Shown here: piece after piece, positions 44,597 through 53,122 of the stretch | How the letters are laid out: each line of letters starts with the position of its first letter | Position numbering within the stretch: the stretch's first letter is position 1 | Assembly (NCBI RefSeq): GCF_947494055.1 | Contig: NZ_CANLTR010000001.1 | Coordinates: 124,001 to 188,000 of the forward strand | Source: an uncultured Jannaschia sp. | Lineage (GTDB): Bacteria; Pseudomonadota; Alphaproteobacteria; Rhodobacterales; Rhodobacteraceae | DNA: 64,000 bases | Reading direction: 5' to 3' | Translations under genes and position numbers: made by a program | The notes under the pieces: model-generated | The model's input: only the letters and a program-made list of their open reading frames with translations | What the model was told of the DNA's origin: nothing | Database searches by the model: none

Positions 44597-45283
44597 ATGA
44601 CACCGCTGCAGTCCCGCATGATCGACGCCGCCTTGCCGCATGTCGCCTTCGACGGCTGGTCGCCGGCGACGTTCCGGCGCGCCGCCGAGGACGCGGAGGT
44701 CACGCCCGCGCAGGCTCGCGCCGCCTTTCCGCGCGGCGCCATCGACCTCGCGCTGGCCTTCCACCAGCGCAACGACGACGCGCTGGTCGAGCGGTTGCAG
44801 GGCGAGGATCTTTCGGCCCTGCGCTTCCGCGACCGGATCGCCCGCGTCGTGCGCCTGCGCCTCGAGATCGCGGGCGAGCATCAGGAGGCGGTGCGCCGCG
44901 GCGTCACGCTGATGTCGCTGCCCAACCACGCCGCCGACGGAACCCGTGCCATCTGGGGGACCGCCGACGCCATCTGGACCGCGCTCGGCGATACCAGCCG
45001 GGACGTGAACTGGTACACCAAACGTGCCACGCTGGCGGGCGTCTACTCGGCGACGCTGCTCTACTGGCTCGGCGACAAATCCGAGGATCGTCGGGAAAGC
45101 TGGGGGTTCCTCGACCGGCGCATCGACGACGTGATGCAGATCGAGAAGGTCAAGGCAAGCGTCCGCGACAACCCGGTCCTGTCACGCCTGATGGCCGGTC
45201 CGAACCTGATCCTCGGCCGGATACGGGCGCCGGCGCGATCGCCGCGTCCGGACATGCCGGGCCGGTGGGACGATCCGGAGTAG
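44597..45283 (+). CDS. COQ9-family ubiquinone biosynthesis protein
   Basis: 228 residues, CCGGAG 7 nt before the ATG. COQ9 binds lipids and presents ubiquinone precursors to the COQ7 hydroxylase. The TetR-like N-terminal helices (HVAFDGWSPATFRRAAEDA) and the COQ9 signature RDVNWYTKRATLAGVYSATL then LYWLGDKSED, with RRIDDVMQIEK, are clear. A proline/arginine tail ends the protein. Divergent from rpsU. Confidence 0.92.
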   Translation: MTPLQSRMIDAALPHVAFDGWSPATFRRAAEDAEVTPAQARAAFPRGAIDLALAFHQRNDDALVERLQGEDLSALRFRDRIARVVRLRLEIAGEHQEAVRRGVTLMSLPNHAADGTRAIWGTADAIWTALGDTSRDVNWYTKRATLAGVYSATLLYWLGDKSEDRRESWGFLDRRIDDVMQIEKVKASVRDNPVLSRLMAGPNLILGRIRAPARSPRPDMPGRWDDPE

Positions 45284-45394
45284 GCGATTCCGGCTTCCGG
45301 GAAACATTCTTTCGCTCGGGGAAACTTCCGTCGGTGCCGGACGTTGGCCCTGGACGCGCAAGCAGAACGCTGCGCCGCCACAAAGGATGCCTGC

Positions 45395-46420
45395 ATGCGA
45401 ACTCCCTCTCCCGTCTCCGCCGCGACCCCGTCCGCCGGCACTGTGCGCCGCGTCTCCTGGGGCGCGATCTTCGCAGGGGCCGTCGTGACGATCGCGCTGA
45501 TGATCCTCTTCACCACCTTCGGAATCGGGATCGGCGCCGGGATGTTCGACCCGCAATACGAGGCGAACCCCGCATCGGGAATCGGCATCGGCTCTGCGAT
45601 CTACCTCGTCGTGACGCAACTCATCGCGCTCGCCGCGGGGGGCTACGTCGCCGGACGTCTCGCCGGCATCCCGCGCGAGATCAGCGCCGTGCTGCACGGG
45701 GCCTCGGTCTGGGCCGTCACGACCGTCTTCGTCGCCTGGGCCGCGATCTCCGGCGGCAGCGCCTTGTTCGGCGCCGCGACGAGTGCCATCGGCAACACCG
45801 CGGGCGCCGTCGGAAATGCGGGCGAGGCCATCGTGCCCGAGGACCTGTCCCTGCCGAACCCGTCGAACCTCGCCGGCTCGCTCTCCCTCGACGCGCTGCC
45901 CGAGGAGCTTCGGGCCCGGCTGGAAGAGGAAGGCATCACCGAGCAGAACATCCGCCAGGAAGCCACCGCCGCCTTCCGCGACGTGTTCAGCCAGGAGGAG
46001 CAGCAGGCCGCCGTCTCCGAGGCGCGCGAAACGCTGGGCGACATCCTGCAATCGCCCGCCGATGCCGGCGAGGAGATCGGCGCCTTCTTCGATCGTCTGG
46101 TCCAGGGTCCGGATGCCATCATCTCCGAGGAAGATCGCCAGCAGGCCCTCGACCAGATGGAGCAGCGGCTCGGCATCACGCCCGAAGAGGCCGAGAGCCT
46201 CGTGCAATCGGTGCAGGACGGCGTGCAGAACGCCGTGGCCGAGGCGCGCGACGCGGTCGAGGCAGCCCGCCAGCAGGCCGTGGAGGCCGCACAAGCCGCG
46301 AGCGCCGCAATCTCCAAGGCCGCGCTTCTGCTGTCGCTGGTCTCCGTTCTGGGCCTCGCCGCCGCCGCCGGCGGCGCCTATGCGGGCCGACCGAGCCGCC
46401 TCATGGCCGATTACGTCTGA
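45395..46420 (+). CDS. Membrane protein with coiled-coil insert
   Basis: 341 residues from the ATG at 45395 (AAAGGA 7 nt upstream). Three hydrophobic segments at the N-terminus (about 23-50 VSWGAIFAGAVVTIALMILF, 65-88, 100-125) recall the PhnA-like/TIGR04086-like membrane proteins of alphaproteobacteria. A long acidic helical region (about 170-300, EELRARLEEEGITEQNIRQE and similar) follows, then a C-terminal helix (ISKAALLLSLVSVLGLAAAA). The helical stretch is probably periplasmic or a cytosolic coiled coil. Function unknown. Confidence 0.75.
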   Translation: MRTPSPVSAATPSAGTVRRVSWGAIFAGAVVTIALMILFTTFGIGIGAGMFDPQYEANPASGIGIGSAIYLVVTQLIALAAGGYVAGRLAGIPREISAVLHGASVWAVTTVFVAWAAISGGSALFGAATSAIGNTAGAVGNAGEAIVPEDLSLPNPSNLAGSLSLDALPEELRARLEEEGITEQNIRQEATAAFRDVFSQEEQQAAVSEARETLGDILQSPADAGEEIGAFFDRLVQGPDAIISEEDRQQALDQMEQRLGITPEEAESLVQSVQDGVQNAVAEARDAVEAARQQAVEAAQAASAAISKAALLLSLVSVLGLAAAAGGAYAGRPSRLMADYV

Positions 46421-46479
46421 CGGCGCAGCGCGCCGTCGACGGTTTCACGGGGGCGCGTCCGGTCGGGATGCGCCCCCGT
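46419..46479 (+). terminator. Two tandem hairpins after the membrane-protein gene
   Basis: GACGGCGC-AGC-GCGCCGTC (46419-46437, overlapping the stop) and a 10-bp stem with arms 46447-46456 and 46470-46479. The second is followed by CTCGCG, without a T-tract. Confidence 0.55.
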
Positions 46480-46554
46480 CTCGCGCGGGCATGACGCATT
46501 CCCTTGCTGCGACCGCCCGACCCTGCGATCCTGTGCTGCCGAAGGAGACCCGCC

Positions 46555-47535
46555 ATGCCCGACATCATGCGCGCCATCGAGATCAGCTCGCCCGGCGGAC
46601 CCGACGTCCTGACCCTTTGCGAACGCCCCGTTCCCGAGCCGGAGACGGGCGAGATCCGGATCGCCGTGGATCATGCCGGGGTGAACCGCCCCGACACCTT
46701 GCAGCGCGCGGGGGCCTACGACCCGCCGCCCGGCGCCTCCGACCTGCCCGGCCTCGAATGTTCCGGCACCGTCGAGGCCATCGGGCCGGGCGTGACGCGG
46801 TGGAAGGCGGGCGACCGGGTCTGCGCGCTGCTGCCCGGCGGCGGCTACGCGGAATATGTCACCTGCCCCGCCGACCACGCGCTTCGCATCCCGGACGGGA
46901 TGGGCATGGCCGAGGCCGCCGCGCTGCCGGAGACGTTCTTCACCGTCTGGACCAATGTCTTCGACCGCGGGCGGTTGGAGGGGGGTGAGCGATTCCTCGT
47001 CCATGGCGGTTCCTCGGGGATCGGGACGACCGCGATCCAGCTCGCCCATGCCCGCGGCGCGCGCGTCTTCGCCACCGCCGGCTCGCCCGGAAAGGTCGAG
47101 GTCTGCGAGCGGCTGGGCGCGACCGGCATCGACTACAAGCGGGAGGCGTGGGAGGACGTGCTGCGCGAGGCGGGCGGCGCGCATCTGATCCTCGACATGG
47201 TCGGCGGCGACTATGTTCCCCGCGACCTGAAAGCGCTGGCCGACGAGGGCCGGCTGGTCCTGATCGGCGCGCAGCACGGACCGACGGCGGAGGCGAACTT
47301 CGCCCAGGTCATGGTCCGCCGCCTGACGATCACCGGCTCCACGCTGCGCCCGCGCTCGGTGCTGGAGAAAGCGCGCATCGCCGAGAGCCTGCGCCGCGAG
47401 GTCTGGCCTCTGCTCGACGCCGGCACCGTCGCGCCGGTGATGGACGAGGTCTTCCCGTTCGAGGACGCCGCCGGCGCGCATGCGCGGATGGAAGGCGGCG
47501 ACCACGTCGGCAAGATCGTTCTCCGGGTGCGCTGA
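46555..47535 (+). CDS. NAD(P)H quinone oxidoreductase, PIG3-like
   Basis: 326 residues from the ATG at 46555, AAGGAG 7 nt upstream. Zinc-less medium-chain reductase: MRAIEISSPGGPDVL, NRPDTLQRAGAYDPPPGAS, LPGLECSGTVEAIGPGV, then the NADPH loop FLVHGGSSGIGTTAIQLAHA. The C-terminal ITGSTLRPRSVLEKARIAES and GKIVLRV fit the p53-induced-gene-3 type quinone reductases. It reduces quinones, possibly in stress protection. Confidence 0.9.
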   Translation: MPDIMRAIEISSPGGPDVLTLCERPVPEPETGEIRIAVDHAGVNRPDTLQRAGAYDPPPGASDLPGLECSGTVEAIGPGVTRWKAGDRVCALLPGGGYAEYVTCPADHALRIPDGMGMAEAAALPETFFTVWTNVFDRGRLEGGERFLVHGGSSGIGTTAIQLAHARGARVFATAGSPGKVEVCERLGATGIDYKREAWEDVLREAGGAHLILDMVGGDYVPRDLKALADEGRLVLIGAQHGPTAEANFAQVMVRRLTITGSTLRPRSVLEKARIAESLRREVWPLLDAGTVAPVMDEVFPFEDAAGAHARMEGGDHVGKIVLRVR

Positions 47536-47608
47536 CCGCGACACGCTTTTCCGCGCCCCGTGCACGCGGCGGCTGGTTCTCCCGCGGACAGGGTGGCAAG
47601 GTCTAAGG

Positions 47609-48748
47609 ATGGATCTCGACGTCGCCTATCCCGCCCTCTCCGACCTCCGTGCCCGCGCGAAGCGGCGGATGCCGCATTTCGCCTTCGAATATCTCGACAG
47701 CGGCACCGGGCGGGAGCTCGGCGTGGCGCGGAACCGCGCGGGGCTCGACGCGATCCGGTTCCGCCCGGCGATCCTGAAGGGCGATCTCGTCCCCGACCTG
47801 AGCCGCGCGACGCTCGGGATGACGCATCCGGTGCCCTTCGGCATCGCGCCCGTGGGGCTGGCCGGCGTGCTCTGGCCCGACGCGGAGCGGCATCTGGCCG
47901 AGGCCGCCGCCCGCCACCGCATCCCCTACGGTCAGTCCACCGTCGCCGCCGCCCTGCCCGAGGATACCGGCCCGGTCGTCGGCGACCTCGGCTGGTATCA
48001 GCACTACCCCGTCAACAAGCCGGAGATCCGTCGCGACATGCTGGCGCGTATCAAGGCGTCGGGCTGGCGCGTCCTCGTCGTGACCGTTGACGTGCCGGGC
48101 GAGAGCCGTCGGGAGCGACAGCGACGGGCGCAGGTCTCGATGCCCCCGGTGCTCACCCCGCGCATCCTCGCTTCCATCGCCGCGAGCCCCGCCTGGGCCG
48201 CGGGCATGGCGCGCAAGGGAATGCCGCACATGGCCTTCCCCGCCTCCTATTCGCCCGTGGCGAGCGGGCCGGACAGCTTCACCCATGCCGGCCGCATCAT
48301 CCGGGGCTTTCCCGACGACGCCTATATCGAGGCGCTGCGCGCCGAATGGGACGGCCCACTCGTCGTCAAGGGCGTGCAGGACCCCGACGACGCGGAGCGG
48401 CTGATCGGCATGGGCGCCGACGCGATCTGGGTGTCCAACCATTCCGGCCGCCAGTTCGAGGGCGGCCCGGCGGCGGTCGACGCGCTCGGCCCCGTGGTCG
48501 AACGGGTCGCGGGACGGGTGCCGGTCTATTACTGCTCCGGCATCCAGGGCGGGCTCGACATCCTGCGCGCGCTCGCGCTCGGCGCGGAGTTCGTGTTCCT
48601 GGGCAAGGCGTGGTACTTCGCGCTGGCGGCGCTCGGACCGCGCGGGGTGGACCATCTCGTCCATGTGCTCTCCGACGACATGATCGCCAACATGACGCAG
48701 ATCGGGGCGGCCTCGCTCGACGACCTGCCGGGGCGGCTCATCCGCTGA
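47609..48748 (+). CDS. FMN-dependent alpha-hydroxy-acid oxidase/dehydrogenase
   Basis: 379 residues from the ATG at 47609, AAGG 7 nt upstream. Family of L-lactate dehydrogenase (LldD), glycolate oxidase and mandelate dehydrogenase. FMN-site segments: PVPFGIAPVGLAGVLWPDAE, WYQHYPVNK, LVVTVDVPG, PLVVKGVQ, then the catalytic His-Arg in WVSNHSGRQFEGG and CSGIQGGLDILRALALGA. The substrate cannot be fixed; it begins 73 nt after the oxidoreductase gene. Confidence 0.9.
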   Translation: MDLDVAYPALSDLRARAKRRMPHFAFEYLDSGTGRELGVARNRAGLDAIRFRPAILKGDLVPDLSRATLGMTHPVPFGIAPVGLAGVLWPDAERHLAEAAARHRIPYGQSTVAAALPEDTGPVVGDLGWYQHYPVNKPEIRRDMLARIKASGWRVLVVTVDVPGESRRERQRRAQVSMPPVLTPRILASIAASPAWAAGMARKGMPHMAFPASYSPVASGPDSFTHAGRIIRGFPDDAYIEALRAEWDGPLVVKGVQDPDDAERLIGMGADAIWVSNHSGRQFEGGPAAVDALGPVVERVAGRVPVYYCSGIQGGLDILRALALGAEFVFLGKAWYFALAALGPRGVDHLVHVLSDDMIANMTQIGAASLDDLPGRLIR

Positions 48749-48774
48749 CCCTGTCGCCCGGCCGGTGCGTCGGA

Positions 48775-48805
48775 GCCTCCGGCGGGGATATTTGGAAAGC
48801 AAAGA
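48775..48805. repeat. Short extragenic element in a convergent gap
   Basis: A GC-rich block (GCCTCCGGCGGGG) followed by ATATTTGGAAAGCAAAGA. I associate this GCCTCCGGCGGG-TATTTGG pattern with many 3' gene ends in Rhodobacteraceae. It may function as a terminator. Confidence 0.4.
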
Positions 48806-48811
48806 CGCGGG

Positions 48812-49513
48812 TCAGGGGTTTGCGCGCCCGACGAGTTCCGCGACCTTCGGACCGAATGCGTCCACGATCCGGGCGACGCCCTCGCGGTTCGGATGCAGGC
48901 CGTCGGATTGCAGATAGCGCGTGCGGGCGGTGGCGATGTCGTTGCCCTCGATCAGCGGGCCGAGGAAGTTCGGCTCGAGCAGCGCGTCGTATTGCCGGGC
49001 CAGTTCGGGATACATCGCGTCGAAGGCGGCCTCGTAGCCGGCGCCGTAATTACCGGGCGCGTCGAGGCCGATGAGGAGGACGGGCAGGCCCCGTTCCCCC
49101 GCCACCCGGTCGAGGATCGCGGCGAGGTTGTCCCGCGACGTCGCGGGCGGCAGGCCCCGCAGGAGGTCGTTGCCGCCGAGCGCCACGATCATCGCGCCGG
49201 TCTCCGCATCGAGCGCCCAGTCGAGCCGGGCGAGGCCGCCCGCCGTCGTGTCGCCGGAGACGCCCGCGTTCACGATCGTGGCATCGACGCCGTTCGCGTC
49301 GAGCCAATCCTGAAGCTGCGGCACGAAGCCCTGCCCGTCGGGCAGGCCGTAGCCCGCCGTGAGCGAGTCGCCCAGCGCCACCACCCGCACCGGCTCCGCC
49401 GCGACCGGCAGCGCCAGAAGGAGCGTGACCGCGCCTGCCGCGAGCGGCTTGCCGCATGCCGCGGAGGCCCCATATCGGAGGGAACCCGCCACCCGCCGCA
49501 GACAAGCCGCCAT
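48812..49513 (-). CDS. tesA: Arylesterase/lysophospholipase, SGNH family
   Basis: 233 residues from the ATG at 49513; ATGs at 49528 and 49531 are alternatives. A signal-peptide-like hydrophobic stretch (AAGAVTLLLALPVAAEP) precedes the mature enzyme. SGNH blocks: VVALGDSLTAGYGLP (Ser), NAGVSGDTTAGG (Gly), ALGGNDLLRGLP (Asn) and SDGLHPNREG (Asp/His). Periplasmic TesA-type esterase. As in many proteobacteria it is divergent from the ybbA-ybbP transporter; here the starts are only about 16 nt apart. Confidence 0.92.
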   Translation of the reverse strand: MAACLRRVAGSLRYGASAACGKPLAAGAVTLLLALPVAAEPVRVVALGDSLTAGYGLPDGQGFVPQLQDWLDANGVDATIVNAGVSGDTTAGGLARLDWALDAETGAMIVALGGNDLLRGLPPATSRDNLAAILDRVAGERGLPVLLIGLDAPGNYGAGYEAAFDAMYPELARQYDALLEPNFLGPLIEGNDIATARTRYLQSDGLHPNREGVARIVDAFGPKVAELVGRANP

Positions 49514-49529
49514 ATCCCGGAGACGCATC

Positions 49530-50222
49530 ATGGTCCTGTCCCTCAGAGACGTGTCGCTGTCGCTTGCGGGAAATGCGGGGGTGGTCGACATCCTGCACGG
49601 CATCACGCTCGACGTGGCGGCGAAGGATACGCTGGGGCTGGTCGGTCCGTCGGGCTCGGGCAAGTCGTCTCTCCTGATGCTGATGGGCGGGCTGGAGCGC
49701 GCCACCTCCGGTTCGGTCGAGGCGCTGGGCCACGACCTTACGGCGATGGACGAGGACGCGCTGGCTCGGTTTCGCCGCTCTCATATGGGGGTGGTGTTCC
49801 AGTCCTTCCACCTGATCCCGACGATGACCGCGCTGGAGAACGTCGCGACGCCGCTGGAACTTGCCGGCCACGCCGACGCCTTCGACCGGGCCGCCGCCGA
49901 GCTCGACGCGGTCGGGCTGGGCCACCGGACCGGGCATTACCCCGCGCAGATGTCGGGCGGCGAGCAGCAGCGCGTGGCGCTGGCCCGCGCCGCCGCGCCG
50001 CGCCCCGACATCCTTCTGGCCGACGAGCCGACCGGCAATCTCGACCAGGCGACGGGAGAGGCGATCATGGACCTCCTCTTCGGGCTGCGCGACCGGCACG
50101 GCGCGACGCTGGTGTTGGTCACGCACAGCCAGCGGCTCGCCGACCGGTGCGACCGTGTGGTCCGGCTGGTGGACGGGCGCCTCGACACCGACAGCCGCCG
50201 CGCCGCCGAGGCCGCCGAATGA
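49530..50222 (+). CDS. ybbA: ABC transporter ATP-binding protein YbbA
   Basis: 230 residues, GGAG 8 nt upstream of the ATG. LolD/MacB-type ATPase: Walker A VGPSGSGKSSLLML, Q-loop VVFQSFHLIPTM, signature MSGGEQQRVALARA, Walker B ILLADEPTGNLD, and H-loop LVTHSQ. It energises YbbP, encoded next with a 4-nt overlap (ATGA). Confidence 0.95.
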   Translation: MVLSLRDVSLSLAGNAGVVDILHGITLDVAAKDTLGLVGPSGSGKSSLLMLMGGLERATSGSVEALGHDLTAMDEDALARFRRSHMGVVFQSFHLIPTMTALENVATPLELAGHADAFDRAAAELDAVGLGHRTGHYPAQMSGGEQQRVALARAAAPRPDILLADEPTGNLDQATGEAIMDLLFGLRDRHGATLVLVTHSQRLADRCDRVVRLVDGRLDTDSRRAAEAAE

Positions 50223-52759
50223 GCGCGGCGCCGGGGCGCGGCTGGTTCGGCAACGCCACGACCATCGCCCGGCGGGAATTGCGCGGCGGGCTTGCGGGGT
50301 TCCGGATCTTCCTTCTCTGCCTCGCCCTCGGCGTCGCCGCCATCGCGGCGGTCGGCTCCGTGCGCGTCTCGATCACCGACGGCCTCGCCCGCGAGGGGCG
50401 GATCATCCTCGGCGGCGATGCCGAGGTCGAGTTCGGCTACCGGCGCGCCGACACCGAGGAGCGCGCATATCTCGAAAGCCTCGGCACCGTGTCGGAGGTC
50501 GTGGACTTCCGCTCCATGCTGGCGACCGGCGAGGGGGCTGAGGCCGAGCGCGCGCTAACGCAGGTGAAGGCGGTGGACGAATTCTATCCGCTGACCGGGG
50601 AGATCGAGCTGGACCCCGCCATGCCCATCGCCGACGCGCTGGCCGATGACGGGGCGATCCTCCATCCGGTGCTGGCCGACCGGCTGGCGCTGGAGGTGGG
50701 CGATGCGGTCTTCCTCGGAAACAAGCGCTTCACGCTGCGCGCCCTCGTCACGCGGGAGCCGGACGCCGGTGGGGCGAGCTTCGGGCTCGGGCCGCGGACC
50801 ATCGTGGCCAGCGCGGCGCTCGAAGGGTCCGGCCTCATCGCCGAGGGCAGCCTCTTCGACACCGATTACCGCATCGCCATGCCCGAGGTCACCGATGACC
50901 GGCTCGACGGGCTGCGCGAGGCCACCCGCGCCGAGTTCGCCGAGGCCGGAACGCGCTGGCGCGACCGGCGCAACGCCTCGCCCTCCGTCGCCCGCTTCGT
51001 GGACCGCATCGGCAGCTTTCTCGTCCTCGTGGGTCTCGCGGGGCTCGCCGTCGGCGGCGTCGGCGTGTCGGCGGCGGTGCGGGCCTATCTCGACCGCAAG
51101 ACCGAGGTCATCGCCACGCTGAAGACGCTGGGGGCGGAGGGGCGGACGATCTTCGCCGCCTACATGATGCAGATCGGGGTGCTGGCGCTGGCGGGGATCG
51201 CCGGTGGCCTGATCCTCGGAACGCTCATCCCGCTCGCGGCCGGCCCGCTCATCCAGTCGTTGCTGCCGGTGCCGGTCGCGCTCGGGGTGCATCCGCTGCC
51301 GCTTCTGGAGGCGGCGATCTACGGTGCGCTCACGGCGCTCATCTTCACGCTCTGGCCGCTCGCCCGGACGGAGCAGGTCCGCGCGGCCTCGCTCTTCCGG
51401 GACGCCACGGGGTCGGTGCGGATCTGGCCCCGGCGCCGCTACCTCGTAACGCTCGCCCTGTCGGTCGCGCTGCTGATCGGGCTCTCCGCGTGGCTCTCGG
51501 GCATTCCCACCCTCGCTTTCTGGTCGGCGGGCGGGATCGTCGCGGCGCTGGCCGCGTTGGTGCTCGCGGCCATCGGGGTGCGCATGCTGTCGCGGCGGCT
51601 CGCGCGCACCCGCCTCGCCCGGGGGCATCCCGCTCTGCGTCTCGCGCTCGGCGCGGTGGGCGGGCCGGGCGGCGACGCGACGGCGGTGGTCCTGTCGCTC
51701 GGGCTCGGGCTCACCGTGCTCGCCGCCGTGGGGCAGATCGACGCAAACATGCGCGCGGCCATCGACCGCGACCTGCCGTCAGTCGCGCCGAGCTATTTCT
51801 TCATCGACATCCAGCCCGACCAGCTTCCCGGCTTCCTCGAAACGGTCGAGAACGACCCTGCCGTCAGCCGCGTCGACACCGCACCGATGCTGGGCGCCGT
51901 GGTCAAGTCGATCAAGGGCCGGCCCGCTGCCGAGTTCGACCACTGGGTCACGCGCGGCGACCGGCGGATCAGCTTCGCCGACGCGCCGTCGCAGGGCACC
52001 CGGATCGTCGCGGGCGAGTTCTGGCCCGAAGGCTACGACGGGCCGCCGCAGATCAGCTTCGCGCGGGAGGAAGCCGAGGAACTCGGGATCGAGCTCGGCG
52101 ATGAGGTCGTGGTGAACGTGCTGGGCCGCGACGTCGCGGGCACCGTCACCTCTTTCCGGGAGGTCGACTTCTCCTCGGGCGGGATCGGCTTCGTCATCGT
52201 CTTCGACGCCGCAGCGCTCCAAGGCGCGCCGCATACCTGGCTCTCGACCGTCTATGCCGAGCCGGAGGCCGAGGCGCGCATCCTGCGGGAGGTGGCGGGC
52301 GACGCGCCCAACATCACCGCGATCCGGGTGCGCGACGCCATCGACCTCGTGACCGAGGCGCTCTCCGCGTTGGCCGCGGCGACGAGCTGGGGGGCGGGCG
52401 CGACGCTTCTCACCGGGTTCGTCGTCCTCGTCGGCGCGGCAGCGGCGGGCGAGCGTGGCCGGGTGTTCGAGGCGGCGGTGCTCAAGACAATCGGCGCCAC
52501 ACGGCCCACCATCCTCGCGAGCTTCGCGCTGCGATCCGCCCTTCTGGGCGCAGCGGCGGGGATCGTCGCCATTGCCGGCGGGGCGCTTGCGGGCTGGGGG
52601 ATCATGCGCTTCGTGATGGAGGCGCCCTACGCGTTCGAATGGGTCTCGGCGACGGCGATCGTGCTCGGCGGGGCGGTGGCGACGCTGCTGGCCGGGCTCG
52701 CCTTCGCCTGGCGGCCGCTCGCGGCACGACCGGCCCGCGTTCTCCGCGCGCAGGAATGA
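50219..52759 (+). CDS. ybbP: FtsX-type ABC permease YbbP
   Basis: 846 residues. Double FtsX architecture: an N-terminal helix (about 27-47), a large periplasmic domain, three helices (about 260-390), further helices in the middle, a second periplasmic domain, and three C-terminal helices ending near LRAQE. Coupling-region motifs are DRKTEVIATLKTLGAEGRTI and VFEAAVLKTIGATRPTI. With YbbA it forms a putative mechanotransmission or lipid/protein-extrusion complex, functionally linked to the periplasmic esterase TesA encoded divergently. Confidence 0.93.
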   Translation: MSAAPGRGWFGNATTIARRELRGGLAGFRIFLLCLALGVAAIAAVGSVRVSITDGLAREGRIILGGDAEVEFGYRRADTEERAYLESLGTVSEVVDFRSMLATGEGAEAERALTQVKAVDEFYPLTGEIELDPAMPIADALADDGAILHPVLADRLALEVGDAVFLGNKRFTLRALVTREPDAGGASFGLGPRTIVASAALEGSGLIAEGSLFDTDYRIAMPEVTDDRLDGLREATRAEFAEAGTRWRDRRNASPSVARFVDRIGSFLVLVGLAGLAVGGVGVSAAVRAYLDRKTEVIATLKTLGAEGRTIFAAYMMQIGVLALAGIAGGLILGTLIPLAAGPLIQSLLPVPVALGVHPLPLLEAAIYGALTALIFTLWPLARTEQVRAASLFRDATGSVRIWPRRRYLVTLALSVALLIGLSAWLSGIPTLAFWSAGGIVAALAALVLAAIGVRMLSRRLARTRLARGHPALRLALGAVGGPGGDATAVVLSLGLGLTVLAAVGQIDANMRAAIDRDLPSVAPSYFFIDIQPDQLPGFLETVENDPAVSRVDTAPMLGAVVKSIKGRPAAEFDHWVTRGDRRISFADAPSQGTRIVAGEFWPEGYDGPPQISFAREEAEELGIELGDEVVVNVLGRDVAGTVTSFREVDFSSGGIGFVIVFDAAALQGAPHTWLSTVYAEPEAEARILREVAGDAPNITAIRVRDAIDLVTEALSALAAATSWGAGATLLTGFVVLVGAAAAGERGRVFEAAVLKTIGATRPTILASFALRSALLGAAAGIVAIAGGALAGWGIMRFVMEAPYAFEWVSATAIVLGGAVATLLAGLAFAWRPLAARPARVLRAQE

Positions 52760-53122
52760 GGGGATTCCGGATGCGATGACGCGTCCGGGCCGTTCAATCG
52801 CACGAACCGGTTCAGGTGAAGAACTCGCGCGGTCGGACCATTGCCGTCCTGCCAATCGTCGTGCGCTTTTCCGTCGAAGCTGAACCGAACGGCTCCGACG
52901 ACGCCCGCCCGGCGCCCCGAAAAGGGCCCGGTCACGGGGGCGCGCGACCGGGCCGCTCCTGATGAAATCGTTCGGGATGGCGCCCGATACTGCGGACGCG
53001 ACGGCAATGCGCCCTTCTAATCCGCCGATCGTCACGAACGGATGACGGTTCCGCGTCCGTTCGATGACGTGCCGACGCGCAGGCCATTCCCTCCGCCCGG
53101 CGTGACGGCTAGCCTCGCGCGC
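52760..53122. other. Gene-free region between ybbP and the peptide-type transporter
   Basis: 363 nt without a convincing gene. In related operons a substrate-binding protein gene would be expected at this place; none is visible. It contains the hairpin at 52925-52954. The promoter of the transporter operon should be near its right end, but I see no clear -35/-10 pair. Confidence 0.5.
52925..52954 (-). terminator. Hairpin with T-run on the minus strand
   Basis: 9-bp stem GGCCCGGTC/GACCGGGCC (arms 52925-52933 and 52946-52954, 12-nt loop). On the minus strand it is followed by CTTTTCGG. On the plus strand no T-tract follows, although it is also where a ybbP terminator would lie. Confidence 0.5.

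Noticed and set aside
52627-53007. Minus-strand ORF of 126 codons over the ybbP end and the gap
   Set aside because: Overlaps the ybbP C-terminus, lacks a ribosome-binding site, and gives no family pattern; the hairpin at 52925-52954 lies inside it.
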